DNA from: Kineobactrum salinum
GTDB lineage: Bacteria > Pseudomonadota > Gammaproteobacteria > Pseudomonadales > Halieaceae
Assembly: GCF_010669285.1 (NCBI RefSeq)
Contig: NZ_CP048711.1
Coordinates: 3,596,001 to 3,660,000 of the forward strand
Direction: 5' to 3'
Length of the DNA stretch: 64,000 nt
Under the pieces are notes generated by a model. That model saw only the letters and a program-made list of their open reading frames with translations, was not told the origin of the DNA and did not search any database. Made by a program: the position numbers and the translations under genes. The number at the start of each line of letters is the position of its first letter. The first letter of the stretch is position 1. This document shows positions 41,279 to 51,367 of the stretch, piece after piece.

Positions 41279-41284
41279 AGTATA
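41279..41284 (-). promoter_or_regulatory. candidate -10 element for sodB
   Basis: TATACT on the minus strand, about 77 bases before the sodB start. No convincing -35 is seen at the right distance. The 258-base gap to fadE also contains a plus-strand TATGAT (near 41324) that could serve fadE. Confidence 0.3.
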
Positions 41285-41460
41285 TCGTGGATCGCGGCGC
41301 TGCGCCTACCCCGCTACGGGCTCTGTTATGATATTGTCATCGACGCTACTCCCGGCGTCTGTGCGCGGGCCCACAATCGCGCTGCCAGGGGCTCATTGTA
41401 CGGCCGCCGCGCAATCGACTATGGTAGAACCATTGTCCCTGCAAACACCGAGGTGTTTTG

Positions 41461-43863
41461 ATGTTGTTGTCCATTGTCCTGTATCTGGTGCTGGTAGCCG
41501 CAGTGCTGATGTACCGACCCCCGTTGCTGGTGGGCTCCCTGCTGGTGATTGCGGGCACACTGTTGCTCACAGTGTTCGAAAGCGGCATGTGGTGGTTGCT
41601 GCTGCCTACGCTCGCGGTGCTGGCCATTCTCAATGTGCCCGAGTGGCGCCGCCGCCTGCTGGTGGCACCAGTGTACGAACTGCTGCGCAAGGCCATGCCT
41701 CCGATGAGCGACACCGAGCGCGAGGCACTGGAAGCGGGTACCACCTGGTGGGAGAAGGACCTGTTCAGTGGCCGGCCCGACTGGGAGCGCTTTGCCGCTA
41801 TCCGGCCGCCGCGCCTGACCGAACGCGAACAATCCTTCATGGACAACGAAGTGGAACAACTGTGCAGCCGGCTCAACGAGTGGGATGTACAGGAGCGGCA
41901 GGACCTCTCGCCCGAAGTCTGGGAATCCCTGCGTAAATTCGGTTTTTTTGGCTTGATCATTCCCGAGTCTTTTGGGGGCCGCGATTTCAGCCCCTACGCC
42001 CAGAGCCGGATCATGAGCAAGATCGCCAGCCGCTCCCTGACCGCTGCGGTTACCGCGATGGTGCCCAATTCCCTGGGCCCCGGGGAGCTGCTGGTCAAGT
42101 ACGGTACCGAAGAGCAGAAGCAGCGCTGGTTGCCCGGTCTGGCCGACGGCTCCGAGCTGCCCTGTTTTGGTCTTACCGGTCCGGAGGCGGGCTCGGATGC
42201 CGGCGCGATTCCCGATCTGGGTGTGGTCTGCAAGGGCGAGTTCGAAGGCAGCGAGGTGATTGGCCTGCGCCTGAATTTTCACAAGCGCTGGATCACCCTG
42301 GCCCCGGTGGCGACCGTTGTCGGCCTGGCATTCCAGCTGCGTGACCCCGACGGCCTGCTGGGCGACCCGGACAAAGTAGACTACGGCATTACCTGCGCCC
42401 TGCTGCCGGCCGATCATCCCGGGGTGGAGGCAGGCCGCCGGCACAATCCCGGCGCTCCCTTCATGAACGGGCCCGTCATGGGCCGGGATGTGTTCATCCC
42501 AGTGGACTGGATCATTGGCGGTCCGGCCATGGCCGGCAAGGGCTGGCGCATGCTGATCGAGTGCCTGGGTGCCGGCCGCGGGGTTTCACTGCCCTCCCTG
42601 GCGACGGCCAGCGCCGCCATGTGCTATCTGACGGTCGGGGCCTACGCCCGCATCCGGCGCCAGTTCAACCTGGAGGTGGGCAAATTTGAGGGTGTGCAGG
42701 AAGTCACCGCCGAGATTGCCGCCGGCGCCTACACACTGGAGGCCATGCGTGAGCTGGTGACCCGTGGACTGGAAGAGGGTACTCCTGCGGTGCTGACCGC
42801 GATGGCCAAGTACCACGCCACCGAGCGCATGCGGGTGCTGGTCAATCACGGCATGGATGTGGTGGGCGGCCGCGGTATCCAGCTGGGGCCGCGCAACTTC
42901 CTCGGTCCGGCCTATCACTCGCTGCCGGTGGCAATCACAGTGGAGGGCGCAAATATACTTACGCGCTCGCTGATGATTTTCGGCCAGGGTGCGATCCGCT
43001 GTCACCCCTACCTGATCGACGAAATGGAAAGCCTGGCACTGGAGCCGGACGAGGGCCTGGATGTCTTTGAGCCGATTTTCATGGGGCACCTGGGGCATAT
43101 AGCCAGCAATGCGGTCCGCCTGTTGTGGTATGGCCTGGGCGGTGCGCTGCTCAGCCCCGTGCCTGGTAATGCGAACGATTTCAGCCGGCGCTGGTATCAG
43201 CGAATCAATCATCTCAGCGTCGCGCTGGCGACCTGCGCCGACGTGGCGCTGGGTGTTCTGGGCGGCGAACTCAAGCGCCGTGAACTGTTGTCTGCGCGGC
43301 TCGGCGACGCCCACAGCCAGATGCTGATTGCCTGCAGCATCCTCAAATATCACGTCACCCAGCCCGCCAGCAGTGCCGCCGATGCGCACGCGGCCTACGC
43401 CTTGCAACAGGCGCTCTACAGCGCCCAGCAGGCGCTGCTGGCCTATTGCGACAACTTCCCCCGCCGCTGGCTGGGTCTGCTCCTGCGGATTATCAGTTTC
43501 CCGCTTGGACGTGCGTTGCTGCCGCCGGCCGATAACCTGGTTCGTCAGCTGGGCGACCTGATCATGGAGCCCAATCCCGTGCGCGAGGCTTTGGCGGCCC
43601 ATGTCTATCTGAGCAAGGACCCGGAGGACGCGGTGGGCCGGGTGGAAACCACCTATCAGTTACTGTTGAGTGTAGACGAGGCCTGGCAGACGGTATTGCA
43701 TGCCCGCGACAAGGGCGAGCTGGAGGCCGAGGATTTCGATGCGGCACTGCGCGAGGCCGTGGATAAAGGCCTGATCCGCGAGCAGGATCTCGAGCCTTTG
43801 CGGGAATACGATGCGCGCCGCTTTGACTGCCTGCTGACCGACCACTTCGAGCAGTTGGGCTAA
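41461..43863 (+). CDS. fadE: membrane-associated acyl-CoA dehydrogenase, FadE type
   Basis: First step of fatty acid beta-oxidation. Protein of 800 residues from ATG 41461 (GAGGTG 6 bases before). Two to three N-terminal hydrophobic helices (residues 1-60) precede the acyl-CoA dehydrogenase core: FGFFGLIIPESFGG, the FAD-site motif GLTGPEAGSDAG, GWRMLIECLGAGRGVSLPS and DVVGGRGIQLGPRNFL. The ~230-residue C-terminal part matches the DUF1974 extension of the E. coli FadE/YafH family (814 residues). Seventeen bases separate it from zur. Confidence 0.94.
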   Translation: MLLSIVLYLVLVAAVLMYRPPLLVGSLLVIAGTLLLTVFESGMWWLLLPTLAVLAILNVPEWRRRLLVAPVYELLRKAMPPMSDTEREALEAGTTWWEKDLFSGRPDWERFAAIRPPRLTEREQSFMDNEVEQLCSRLNEWDVQERQDLSPEVWESLRKFGFFGLIIPESFGGRDFSPYAQSRIMSKIASRSLTAAVTAMVPNSLGPGELLVKYGTEEQKQRWLPGLADGSELPCFGLTGPEAGSDAGAIPDLGVVCKGEFEGSEVIGLRLNFHKRWITLAPVATVVGLAFQLRDPDGLLGDPDKVDYGITCALLPADHPGVEAGRRHNPGAPFMNGPVMGRDVFIPVDWIIGGPAMAGKGWRMLIECLGAGRGVSLPSLATASAAMCYLTVGAYARIRRQFNLEVGKFEGVQEVTAEIAAGAYTLEAMRELVTRGLEEGTPAVLTAMAKYHATERMRVLVNHGMDVVGGRGIQLGPRNFLGPAYHSLPVAITVEGANILTRSLMIFGQGAIRCHPYLIDEMESLALEPDEGLDVFEPIFMGHLGHIASNAVRLLWYGLGGALLSPVPGNANDFSRRWYQRINHLSVALATCADVALGVLGGELKRRELLSARLGDAHSQMLIACSILKYHVTQPASSAADAHAAYALQQALYSAQQALLAYCDNFPRRWLGLLLRIISFPLGRALLPPADNLVRQLGDLIMEPNPVREALAAHVYLSKDPEDAVGRVETTYQLLLSVDEAWQTVLHARDKGELEAEDFDAALREAVDKGLIREQDLEPLREYDARRFDCLLTDHFEQLG

Positions 43864-43880
43864 TCCAGGACGCCCGCCCG

Positions 43881-44354
43881 GTGACGAGTGCCAAAATCAA
43901 CAGAATTGTCGCTGACGCCGAGCGTAGCTGCGCTGAAGCCGGTGTGCGGCTTACGACCAAACGCAAGGCTGTGCTGCTCACTCTGTTAAACCGGAAACAG
44001 GCGCTGTCGGCCTACGAGTTGGCCGAGCAGTATCGGCTCGATCATGGTGAGTCCATCCCGGTCATGTCGGTTTATCGGATGCTGGATTTTCTTGCCGAGC
44101 AGGATCTGGTGCACAAGCTCAGTGCCATCAACAAGTATGTCGCCTGCGCCCATATCAGCTGTGCCCATGCCCATGAACCACCGCAGTTCCTGATCTGCGA
44201 CGGCTGTCAACGGGTCAGTGAAGTCGGCGTTGAACCGGAAACCATGGCGTCCCTGGGGCGGGAAATCGAAGCCACCGGCTTTCATCTGAGCGGTAAACAG
44301 CTGGAGCTGCACGGCCTGTGCGGTGATTGCTTCAAAAGCGCTGACAACAAGTGA
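43881..44354 (+). CDS. zur: zinc uptake regulator, Fur family
   Basis: Protein of 157 residues with a GTG start. N-terminal winged helix (RLTTKRKAVLLTLLNRKQALSAYELAEQ...VMSVYRMLDFLAEQ) and a C-terminal metal domain with the two Zur-type cysteine pairs (LICDGC and LCGDC) and a His/Cys-rich segment ACAHISCAHAHEPPQF. These features favour Zur over Fur or PerR. Zinc transport genes are not adjacent. Confidence 0.85.
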   Translation: MTSAKINRIVADAERSCAEAGVRLTTKRKAVLLTLLNRKQALSAYELAEQYRLDHGESIPVMSVYRMLDFLAEQDLVHKLSAINKYVACAHISCAHAHEPPQFLICDGCQRVSEVGVEPETMASLGREIEATGFHLSGKQLELHGLCGDCFKSADNK

Positions 44355-44391
44355 TCCATTGTTTTTGTTTTGGCAGGGAGACCCGCTACCG

Positions 44392-45617
44392 ATGAGGCTG
44401 TCCTCGCTTGGCCTGGTGCCACAAATTCTACTCGGTGTGGCCCTGGGGCCTTGCTGGGGGCATTGTATCCAGCGGTGGCACAGCCACTGGGCCTGCTGGG
44501 CGCATTGTTCGTCGGCATGTTGAAGGCGGTGGCGCCGCTGCTGGTGATGCTGCTGGTCATGTCGGCGATCGCCAACAAGCACGAAAGTGGCAGCGATGGG
44601 CGCAAGACCCTGCTGACCCTGGCGCTTTACCTGACCGGCACGATCAGCGCAGCGGTGGTGGCGCTGCTGCTGAGTCAGGTGTTCCCCCAGACGATCGTCC
44701 TGGCCGAGGCGGTTGAGGGGAGCCCGCCCGAGGCGGTGACTGCCGTATTGAGGGATGTGCTGTTCCAGTTGATCGACAATCCGGTGAATGCATTGTTGAC
44801 CGGCAATTTCCTGGGTTGCCTGACCTGGGCGATTCTGCTGGGTCTGAGCTTTCGCCGCGCCAGCACAACATTCAAGCAGCATCTGGAAACCATCGCTACC
44901 GGCGTTACCGATATCGTGCGCTATGTGATACGGCTGGCGCCGCTGGGTATCTTTGGCCTGGTCTGTCACACCGTCGCCACTACCGGGCTGAGTGCGCTGG
45001 CAGGTTACGCCAGTCTGGCATTGCTGCTGGTTTCCTGCATGCTGGTGATGGCGTTGCTGGTGAATCCCCTGTTGGTGTTTCTGCTGATTCGCCGCAATCC
45101 CTACCCGGTAGTATTCAGGTGTCTGGAGGAGTCGGGTATCACCGCCTTCTTCACCCGCAGCTCCGCCGCCAATATTCCGGTGAACCTGAATCTGGCAAAA
45201 AAACTGGGTATCAGTGAAGAGCTGTACACAGTCACCATCCCGATTGGTGCCACGGTCAACATGGCCGGCGCAGCCATCACCATCACGGTGCTCACACTCG
45301 CCGCGGCCAATACGCTGGGAATAGAGGTGTCGATGGCCACCGCGCTGCTGCTGTGCGTGATTTCCGCACTCGCCGCCTGTGGCGCCAGTGGCGTGCCCTC
45401 CGGCAGCCTGCTGCTGGTACCACTGGCCTGCTCCCTGTTCGGCATCCCGCTGGATGTGGCGATGCAGGTAGTGGCGGTGGGCTTCATTATCAGTGTGGTG
45501 CAGGATTCCGCGGAGACGGCGCTGAACTCGAGTACCGACGTGATCTACACCTATGCTGTGGATCAGGGGGGAATTGGTAGCGGCCCAGCATCAATTAGGG
45601 AGGCGAGAGGGCCCTGA
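44392..45617 (+). CDS. sstT: serine/threonine:Na+ symporter SstT (5' frameshift)
   Basis: Dicarboxylate/amino acid:cation symporter family, about eight membrane helices, inner membrane. ATG 44392 begins [19 protein letters not shown], matching SstT; the frame then shifts to [23 protein letters not shown] and runs to the stop at 45617. One G appears missing in GGGG at 44445-44448; five would join the frames. Core motifs intact: [47 protein letters not shown] and [13 protein letters not shown]. Length after repair (about 408) matches E. coli (414). The 3' end overlaps the convergent HNH gene by 23 bases. Confidence 0.88.
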
Positions 45618-47049
45618 ATCCCGGTTGGTCCCTGCGCAGCAGGGCGTCTATCGCCATTCCGTAGTCGCAATTCTCCCCGGTCCAGCGGGTTACTGCCGTT
45701 TTGGCATTAACATTCGGCGCCATAGTTCGGAGTGCGGCGCTGGACGTTTCCGCTGAAACGCCGGGGAATTGTGGTGCCAGATTTGTTTCAAGTGTATGAC
45801 CCGCGGAGTTCTTGAAGATGAGCTGTCTGCCGCTGGGCGAGCTTTCCGCGGAAACGCTGAAAGCACCCCGGTGCAACTGCCGGTGGTGGTAGCGGCACAG
45901 GACCATTAAGTTATCCAGACTGGTTTCGCCACCGTCCGCCCAGTGCTGAATATGATGTACATCCACATAGCGCGATTCACAGCAGCCGGGGAAACGACAG
46001 GTTTTGTCCCGAATTTTCAGCGCCCGATTCAGGGCGGGTGGAACGGTGCGGGAGCGGCGGCCGATATTGAGGACGTTGCCGTCCTTGTCTTCCAGCACCG
46101 TCACCAGGGTGGCGTCGCAGGACAGGCGCCTGGCCGTGTGTGGTGCGATCCAGTGTTTGTCATCGAGATTGCAGTGCGAATGTTCACAGTCGGTGGCGTG
46201 TTGCTGCCGCCGCAGGGTTTCGATGTCCACATGCAGCATTACCTGGCAACGCTCACTGCCTTTTAGCGCCGCAAGTCCTTCGTTCCTCTTGCAGGTTGCG
46301 AGGAAGTGTTCGCTGATCGCGATCAGTGCATCGGCCCGGGTATGTTCCAGCAGCTCTTGGAATTGACAGGATTCTTGGGCCTCGAAAGGCGGCTCCCGCG
46401 TTTCCGCGGAAAGATTATCTTGCGACTGTGCTTGCCGCTGCTCTCGAATCTGCGTCTGCTTCTCTGCCTGTGTTGGCGCCACAATGGCCTCGATGGCTTT
46501 TACCAGCAGCGCTCCGGCTTCTGCCGGGAGCTTGGCATGCACTACCCACATGCCGTCCTCGTCGCGGAAATACACCAGCTTGCGCGCTGCCTCCTGTTCC
46601 AGCTCTTCTACGGCATCGTCTTTGCGCGTCACCTGCTTGTACTTGCCTACGACTTTCTCAACATGGCTGGCGGTGCCGTATTGGGCGATCTGCAACAGAT
46701 AGTCCTCGTTCTCCGGCGTGGCCACCCGGGTCATCGCGCGGACCTTGGAATAGCTGATCTCGCCGGACGCGAAGGCCGCATCGATCTGGGGCAAGGATTC
46801 CAGGCAATTCGCCACCCGCACTTTCTCCCGCGCCGCGCCGAGGTCGATACCGCATTTCCAGTTCAGCCAGTGGGCGCAGGAGCGCACGGTGCCGCCGCCG
46901 CTCCAACCCTTGCACTGGTCGAACCGGCCGATGAGTTTCAACAGGCGGTGGGTGGCGGCGTTGATCTGGCCGGCCAGCATTGTGATTTCGTTGGCGATAT
47001 GGTCGGTATTGAAGTGCGTGGGGATGGGAGGGAAGGCGAGATTGGTCAT
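45595..47049 (-). CDS. HNH endonuclease with DUF222 domain
   Basis: Protein of 484 residues from ATG 47049, which has GAGGTG upstream; ATG 47076 is possible but lies on a TATAAC-like element. The N-terminal ~350 residues are DUF222-like ([57 protein letters not shown]). The C-terminal HNH site is [20 protein letters not shown]...[10 protein letters not shown], with the His pair and zinc-type Cys. Such genes are dispersed, often multi-copy and associated with mobile DNA. It borders the less GC-rich patch containing a transposase relic. Confidence 0.88.
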   Translation of the reverse strand: MTNLAFPPIPTHFNTDHIANEITMLAGQINAATHRLLKLIGRFDQCKGWSGGGTVRSCAHWLNWKCGIDLGAAREKVRVANCLESLPQIDAAFASGEISYSKVRAMTRVATPENEDYLLQIAQYGTASHVEKVVGKYKQVTRKDDAVEELEQEAARKLVYFRDEDGMWVVHAKLPAEAGALLVKAIEAIVAPTQAEKQTQIREQRQAQSQDNLSAETREPPFEAQESCQFQELLEHTRADALIAISEHFLATCKRNEGLAALKGSERCQVMLHVDIETLRRQQHATDCEHSHCNLDDKHWIAPHTARRLSCDATLVTVLEDKDGNVLNIGRRSRTVPPALNRALKIRDKTCRFPGCCESRYVDVHHIQHWADGGETSLDNLMVLCRYHHRQLHRGAFSVSAESSPSGRQLIFKNSAGHTLETNLAPQFPGVSAETSSAALRTMAPNVNAKTAVTRWTGENCDYGMAIDALLRRDQPGFRALSPP

Positions 47050-47367
47050 GGGTGTCACCTCATTGATGCTGTGCATATATACAGTTATAGTGTGGGGTGT
47101 TGGGCTGGCGATCGCAAGGTGATGGCTTGTTTTGATGGATGGGAGTTGAGGGTATTGCGACGGAGAAATTTGAGTCTGGTGGTATGGTGGCTTCGGGATT
47201 AGTATGAGTGGGTGGATCCTGTAGATGGTAACAGCTGATGTCGGATAGTGGGGCCGCTTTCGACCCCAATGCGAACATTAAAAAGGTAAGCCGTCTCCCC
47301 GGAATTCCGGGTATTTTATTGGGCGGATCTGCTTTTATTAGAATATTTTCGTATCAATAGTGTTCGG

Positions 47368-47547
47368 TTAATTTTCAGCTAAATGTAGTTGGTTAGAAAA
47401 TATGTCATTTTCCGGTGGCGTCCAAAGTTGCACTTTCACGGCATTCTCTGATATGCCGTCAAACTTCTTGATGCAGAGATGTTGCTTGACCCACTTGAAT
47501 AGTATTTTGACCTGCCAACGGGCTTTGTACAGTTTGCAGATAGTCGA
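47368..47547 (-). pseudogene. relic of an IS4-type transposase (internal fragment)
   Basis: On the minus strand the frame reads ICKLYKARWQVKILFKWVKQ, then HLCIKKFDGISENAVKVQLW. This closely matches the YKARWQVE-LFFKWIKQ-HLRIKKFYGTSENAVK segment around the last catalytic Glu of IS4-family DDE transposases, but here the Glu of RWQVE is Lys. In-frame stops occur just upstream (47548-47550) and at 47368-47370, and homology ends after VQLW, so both ends are lost. The rest of the 47050-47592 gap is AT-richer than its surroundings with no other gene seen. Confidence 0.8.
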
Positions 47548-47592
47548 CTAGGATGCGCTCGCTAATTCGGAATCATTGGCAAGGATAGGTCT

Positions 47593-48363
47593 ATGCGAAA
47601 CCCGCACGTCCGCGCATTGTACTATAAAGTCTCGTCCGACGGAGTCATAACGTACAAGGAACCAGATGCTCTCCGCGTTTCCCACGCACTTGCTGATTTC
47701 ACAATTGATGACGGTAGTCTGACGGTAAGGCCCAAGGAGTACTTCGGTAGTGAGGAGGAGGCCCGGTCGGCCATCGAACCATTCCTACGGGCTTGGGAAA
47801 TGCATGAAGACCTTATCTCCAATATCGGAACCATTCGGTTCAAATTCGATCAAGCGGACGTAGTGGATCGCGAGCCGCCAAGATCTGGTGAAGCCCGCTT
47901 CATCGGTGAGCCGGCAGTATCCAAAACCGTATCTGTTAACGGTACTTTGACTGTTCAGTGGTCCCGTTATCCGGCACCGCCGAGCGACTTCTCCGTCACA
48001 CCTGATGTTGAATTGGTGTATTGTCGATGGTTGAGATTCAAGGAAGGCAAGGAGCCTTTGCAGTCTATGGCGTACTTCGTGCTTACTGTCCTTGAGCGCG
48101 CAGCGGGTGGACGGAAGCAGGCGGCAACTACATACCAGCTGGAGAAGGAAATATTGGAGAAAATAGGAAAACTGAGTTCTACCCGTGGTGATGGCCACAC
48201 CGCGCGAAAGGCTGATGCGACTCTCATGAAACTGAGCCCAAATGAATATACGTGGCTCGCCGAGGCCATTCGTCAGGTTATCCGCCGAATGGGCGAGCAT
48301 GCCGCCGGAAGGCAGGGAGGAAAATTGGCGCTTGCCGATTTGCCAACATTACGGAATACCTAA
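47593..48363 (+). CDS. hypothetical protein
   Basis: Protein of 256 residues, no signal peptide or membrane helix. AAGGA precedes the ATG by about 9 bases. The N-terminal part is beta-rich and acidic (FTIDDGSLTVRPKEYFGSEEEARSAIEPFL), the C-terminal ~100 residues helical and basic (EKEILEKIGKLSSTRGDG, WLAEAIRQVIRRMGEHAAGRQGG). No family is recognised. Third codon positions are less GC-rich than in flanking core genes, and it lies next to the transposase relic, so horizontal acquisition is likely. Confidence 0.7.
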   Translation: MRNPHVRALYYKVSSDGVITYKEPDALRVSHALADFTIDDGSLTVRPKEYFGSEEEARSAIEPFLRAWEMHEDLISNIGTIRFKFDQADVVDREPPRSGEARFIGEPAVSKTVSVNGTLTVQWSRYPAPPSDFSVTPDVELVYCRWLRFKEGKEPLQSMAYFVLTVLERAAGGRKQAATTYQLEKEILEKIGKLSSTRGDGHTARKADATLMKLSPNEYTWLAEAIRQVIRRMGEHAAGRQGGKLALADLPTLRNT

Positions 48364-48560
48364 CCTCCAAGTGTAGTCTGACGTGATCGAAAGGGCATGT
48401 ATTATGCAAAGCCGAAGAGCAAAATTCACGGTGCGCCGCTGTACCGAACGCTACAAACGTCGGCTCTTGGCCGAATGCTCAAATTCCGATCTGAGGAATA
48501 TATCTTCCCTATGAGGCGTCTGCGAGAGGCGCTGCATAAGCGCTATAGGAGTCCAGAGGT

Positions 48561-49136
48561 ATGCCCAAAGCAACTGGTATGAGTCTGGTGGTGGCGTTCA
48601 TATTGGGAGTGGCGTCAAATTTTGCATACTCTCGTAGTTGTATCCCGGAACAGGAAATTTTTGACCAAGCGGAAGTCCTTTTTTCCGCGAGAGTCAGGGG
48701 GATAATGCAAGAGCCTGATGATGTCCCACCTCCGCCAGCTGCTGTCGTACAATTACCGATTGATTCCAGTTTTTTCGACGGCGTACCATCCGGTGATGAA
48801 ATCACTATCGAAGGGTCTAGCTCGATCAGATTCACCTGGACCGGAACGGTAGATGATCTTCCTGCGTACTATTCCAGGTCCTGGTGGGTCCTATATGTTG
48901 ACGTAATTGATGTGTGGCGGGGGAATCCGAGACCGAAGGAAATCATTTACACTTTTCGTAGCGGTCTTGCCGAAACGCTTGGTGCTCGGATCACTGTAGG
49001 CTTTGCCGACGGGGCAATTTCTCCGAACCTGTTCATTGATTCTTGTCAGTCGGTGTATGTGGAAGATGAGTTGGATCGCTTGCAGATCGATATTGGACTT
49101 CCAATTTTTTCCTATCCAGATCGTCCGCTTAGGTAG
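48561..49136 (+). CDS. hypothetical secreted protein
   Basis: Protein of 191 residues. ATAGGAG lies 8 bases before the ATG. A signal peptide is likely (MSLVVAFILGVASNFAYS from Met7). The mature region opens SCIPEQEIFDQAEVLFSARVRG and has a late cysteine (FIDSCQSVYV). The pattern of an N-terminal Cys, then 'aevlFsa-V', then a late Cys resembles secreted TIMP/netrin-like bacterial proteins, but this is only a suggestion. AT-richer than the flanking core genes. Confidence 0.68.
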   Translation: MPKATGMSLVVAFILGVASNFAYSRSCIPEQEIFDQAEVLFSARVRGIMQEPDDVPPPPAAVVQLPIDSSFFDGVPSGDEITIEGSSSIRFTWTGTVDDLPAYYSRSWWVLYVDVIDVWRGNPRPKEIIYTFRSGLAETLGARITVGFADGAISPNLFIDSCQSVYVEDELDRLQIDIGLPIFSYPDRPLR

Positions 49137-49324
49137 TTGGTTCAGGAAATTTGATCACTCGGAGGCCATTCTGCCCACTGATTGAAATTGATACGAGTTT
49201 GCTCCTGAAGAACAACTTGGCCTGACAAGAGCAATCACCTAAGCTGTCCCTGTTTGGCGCAAATAACAGGCGGCGAGCACAGCACCCCGCCGATACCGCA
49301 ACGAAGGACCGTGGGAGATCCCCG

Positions 49325-51367
49325 ATGAGAGGAATTGGTGTTTTTGCGTTACTGGCTGCAACCGTAGTGCTGGGCGTTACGAGTTGTGGCTCTACTCCGC
49401 CCGACGTTTCCGAGCGATCCGCCCCAACTCAGGCAGAGTTGATCGATCGGGAGGTACTGCTGGGCAACCCTACCCGGTTTCAGGGCCGGGTGAGTCCCGA
49501 CGGCAGTATGATGAGCTTTCGGGCTCCATTGGACGGTGTGATGAATCTGTGGGTTGCACCCGCTGGTGAGATCGACGCCGCGCGGCCTGTGACGCGCAAT
49601 AAGGGCCGCGGCATTCCGGTACATTTCTGGACACTCGACAGCAAGCATCTGCTCTATATTGAGGATCGGAACGGCGACGAAAATTTTCACATCTACCGGG
49701 TGAATCTCGAGTCCGGGGAGGTCAAGGACTTAAGCCCCTATAGCGAAGTGAAGGCACAGTTCATCGCCCAGAACGAACAACACCCCGGCAAGGCTGTGAT
49801 TGGCATGAATGATCGTGATCCCCGTTGGCACGACGCCTATCTGGTTGATCTGGACAGCGGTGAGCGCGAATTGCTGGCCACGAATGCCGGCTTTGCGTCC
49901 CTGCATGTGGACAACGACCTTGCGATGAGATTGGCGACAAAACAAACGGAGGCGGGTGGCCTCACGGTCTATACGCGAGAGAACGATAGCTGGCGGCCGC
50001 TGTTTGAGGTTCCGGCAGAGGACTATTTGAGTACCAGAATACTGGGGTTCAATGCCGACAACAGTGCTTTCTATATGGTGGACAGCCGTGGCAGGGACAC
50101 CGCGGCACTCACCTTGATCGATGCCGTATCGGGCGAGAGCCGCGAGCTGGCGATCTCGCCGGAAGCCGATATCAGTGAGGTACTGCTTCACCCGCGCACT
50201 CATGAGGTGATCGCGGTCGCTATCAACCGTCACCGCCGTCAGTGGCAGGCGCTGGATGATCGCTACGCAGCGGATTTCGAGCGAATCCGTGAGCAGGCTC
50301 GCGGTGACGTCCAGATCATGTCGACTACGCTGGATGGGGAACAATGGACCCTGTTCGTCGGCAATAGCGACGCCTCTCCGGTCTATTCGGTCTATAACCG
50401 CGGCACCCGCGAACTGACGGAACTGTTTGTCACCAACACCCGCCTGGAGGGCCTGCCCCTGGCAGCCAAGCACGATGAGACCATCCAGGCCCGCGATGGC
50501 CTGGAACTGGTGTCCTACCTGAGCTTACCGGTGGGCAGTGATCCGGACGGCGATGGCCGTCCCCGGCGGCCGGTGCCAATGGTGTTGCTGGTACACGGCG
50601 GCCCGTGGGCGCGGGATACCGCGGATTATTCCGAGCAAGTTCAGTGGCTGGCCAACCGGGGGTATGCCGTGCTACAAGTCAATTTCCGCGGGTCCACTGG
50701 CTTTGGCAAAGCGTTTATCAATGCCGGTAACCACGAGTGGGGCGGCAAGATGCATGATGACCTGATCGACGCCGTCAACTGGGCCGTCGAGCATCGTGTC
50801 GCGCAACCGGAGCGGATCGGCATCATGGGTACCAGCTATGGTGGCTACGCCACTCTGGTTGGCCTGACCTTTACCCCCGACACCTTCGCCTGCGGTGTGG
50901 ATGTTGTTGGGCCGTCCAATCTCAATACGCTGCTGGCATCGATTCCGCCCTACTGGGAAGGTATCCTGCGCACCCTGGTCGCGGCCATCGGTGATCCGGA
51001 TAGTGAGGAGGGACGCAGCCTGCTCACAGCGCGCTCGCCCCTCAATCGCGTGGACGCCATCCGACGGCCGCTGTTGATGGGGCAGGGCGCCAACGACCCA
51101 CGGGTCAAGCAGGCGGAGTCCGACCAGATTGTCGACGCAATGGGAGCCAGAGACATTCCCGTGACCTATGCTCTGTTCCCGGATGAGGGGCACGGCTTCC
51201 TGAAACCGGAAAATAGACTGGCGTTTTATGCCGTGGCGGAAAGCTTTCTCGGCGCATGCCTGGGAGGTCGCGTGCAACCGATTGGCGACGACTTCCAGAA
51301 TTCCAGTATCAGGATTGTGGCAGGGGCTGGGCAGGTGCCGGGTGTGGAGGAGGCGTTGGTAGATTAG
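49325..51367 (+). CDS. S9 family peptidase, lipoprotein-anchored
   Basis: Protein of 680 residues with a lipobox-like VTSC (Cys21), so probably periplasmic. An N-terminal beta-propeller (WTLDSKHLLYIEDRNGDENFHIYRV, and further WD-like blades) is followed by an alpha/beta-hydrolase domain with the triad Ser504 (GTSYGGY), Asp591 (GANDPRV) and His623 (DEGHGF). Members of the prolyl oligopeptidase family cleave oligopeptides and act as acylaminoacyl or dipeptidyl peptidases; specificity is not clear here. The 3' end overlaps the convergent WYL regulator by 59 bases. Confidence 0.9.
   Translation: MRGIGVFALLAATVVLGVTSCGSTPPDVSERSAPTQAELIDREVLLGNPTRFQGRVSPDGSMMSFRAPLDGVMNLWVAPAGEIDAARPVTRNKGRGIPVHFWTLDSKHLLYIEDRNGDENFHIYRVNLESGEVKDLSPYSEVKAQFIAQNEQHPGKAVIGMNDRDPRWHDAYLVDLDSGERELLATNAGFASLHVDNDLAMRLATKQTEAGGLTVYTRENDSWRPLFEVPAEDYLSTRILGFNADNSAFYMVDSRGRDTAALTLIDAVSGESRELAISPEADISEVLLHPRTHEVIAVAINRHRRQWQALDDRYAADFERIREQARGDVQIMSTTLDGEQWTLFVGNSDASPVYSVYNRGTRELTELFVTNTRLEGLPLAAKHDETIQARDGLELVSYLSLPVGSDPDGDGRPRRPVPMVLLVHGGPWARDTADYSEQVQWLANRGYAVLQVNFRGSTGFGKAFINAGNHEWGGKMHDDLIDAVNWAVEHRVAQPERIGIMGTSYGGYATLVGLTFTPDTFACGVDVVGPSNLNTLLASIPPYWEGILRTLVAAIGDPDSEEGRSLLTARSPLNRVDAIRRPLLMGQGANDPRVKQAESDQIVDAMGARDIPVTYALFPDEGHGFLKPENRLAFYAVAESFLGACLGGRVQPIGDDFQNSSIRIVAGAGQVPGVEEALVD

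Noticed and set aside
48397-48582. 61-codon open frame before the secreted orphan
   Set aside because: Poorly spaced AAAGG, overlaps the next gene's start, no recognisable sequence; kept out of the feature list.
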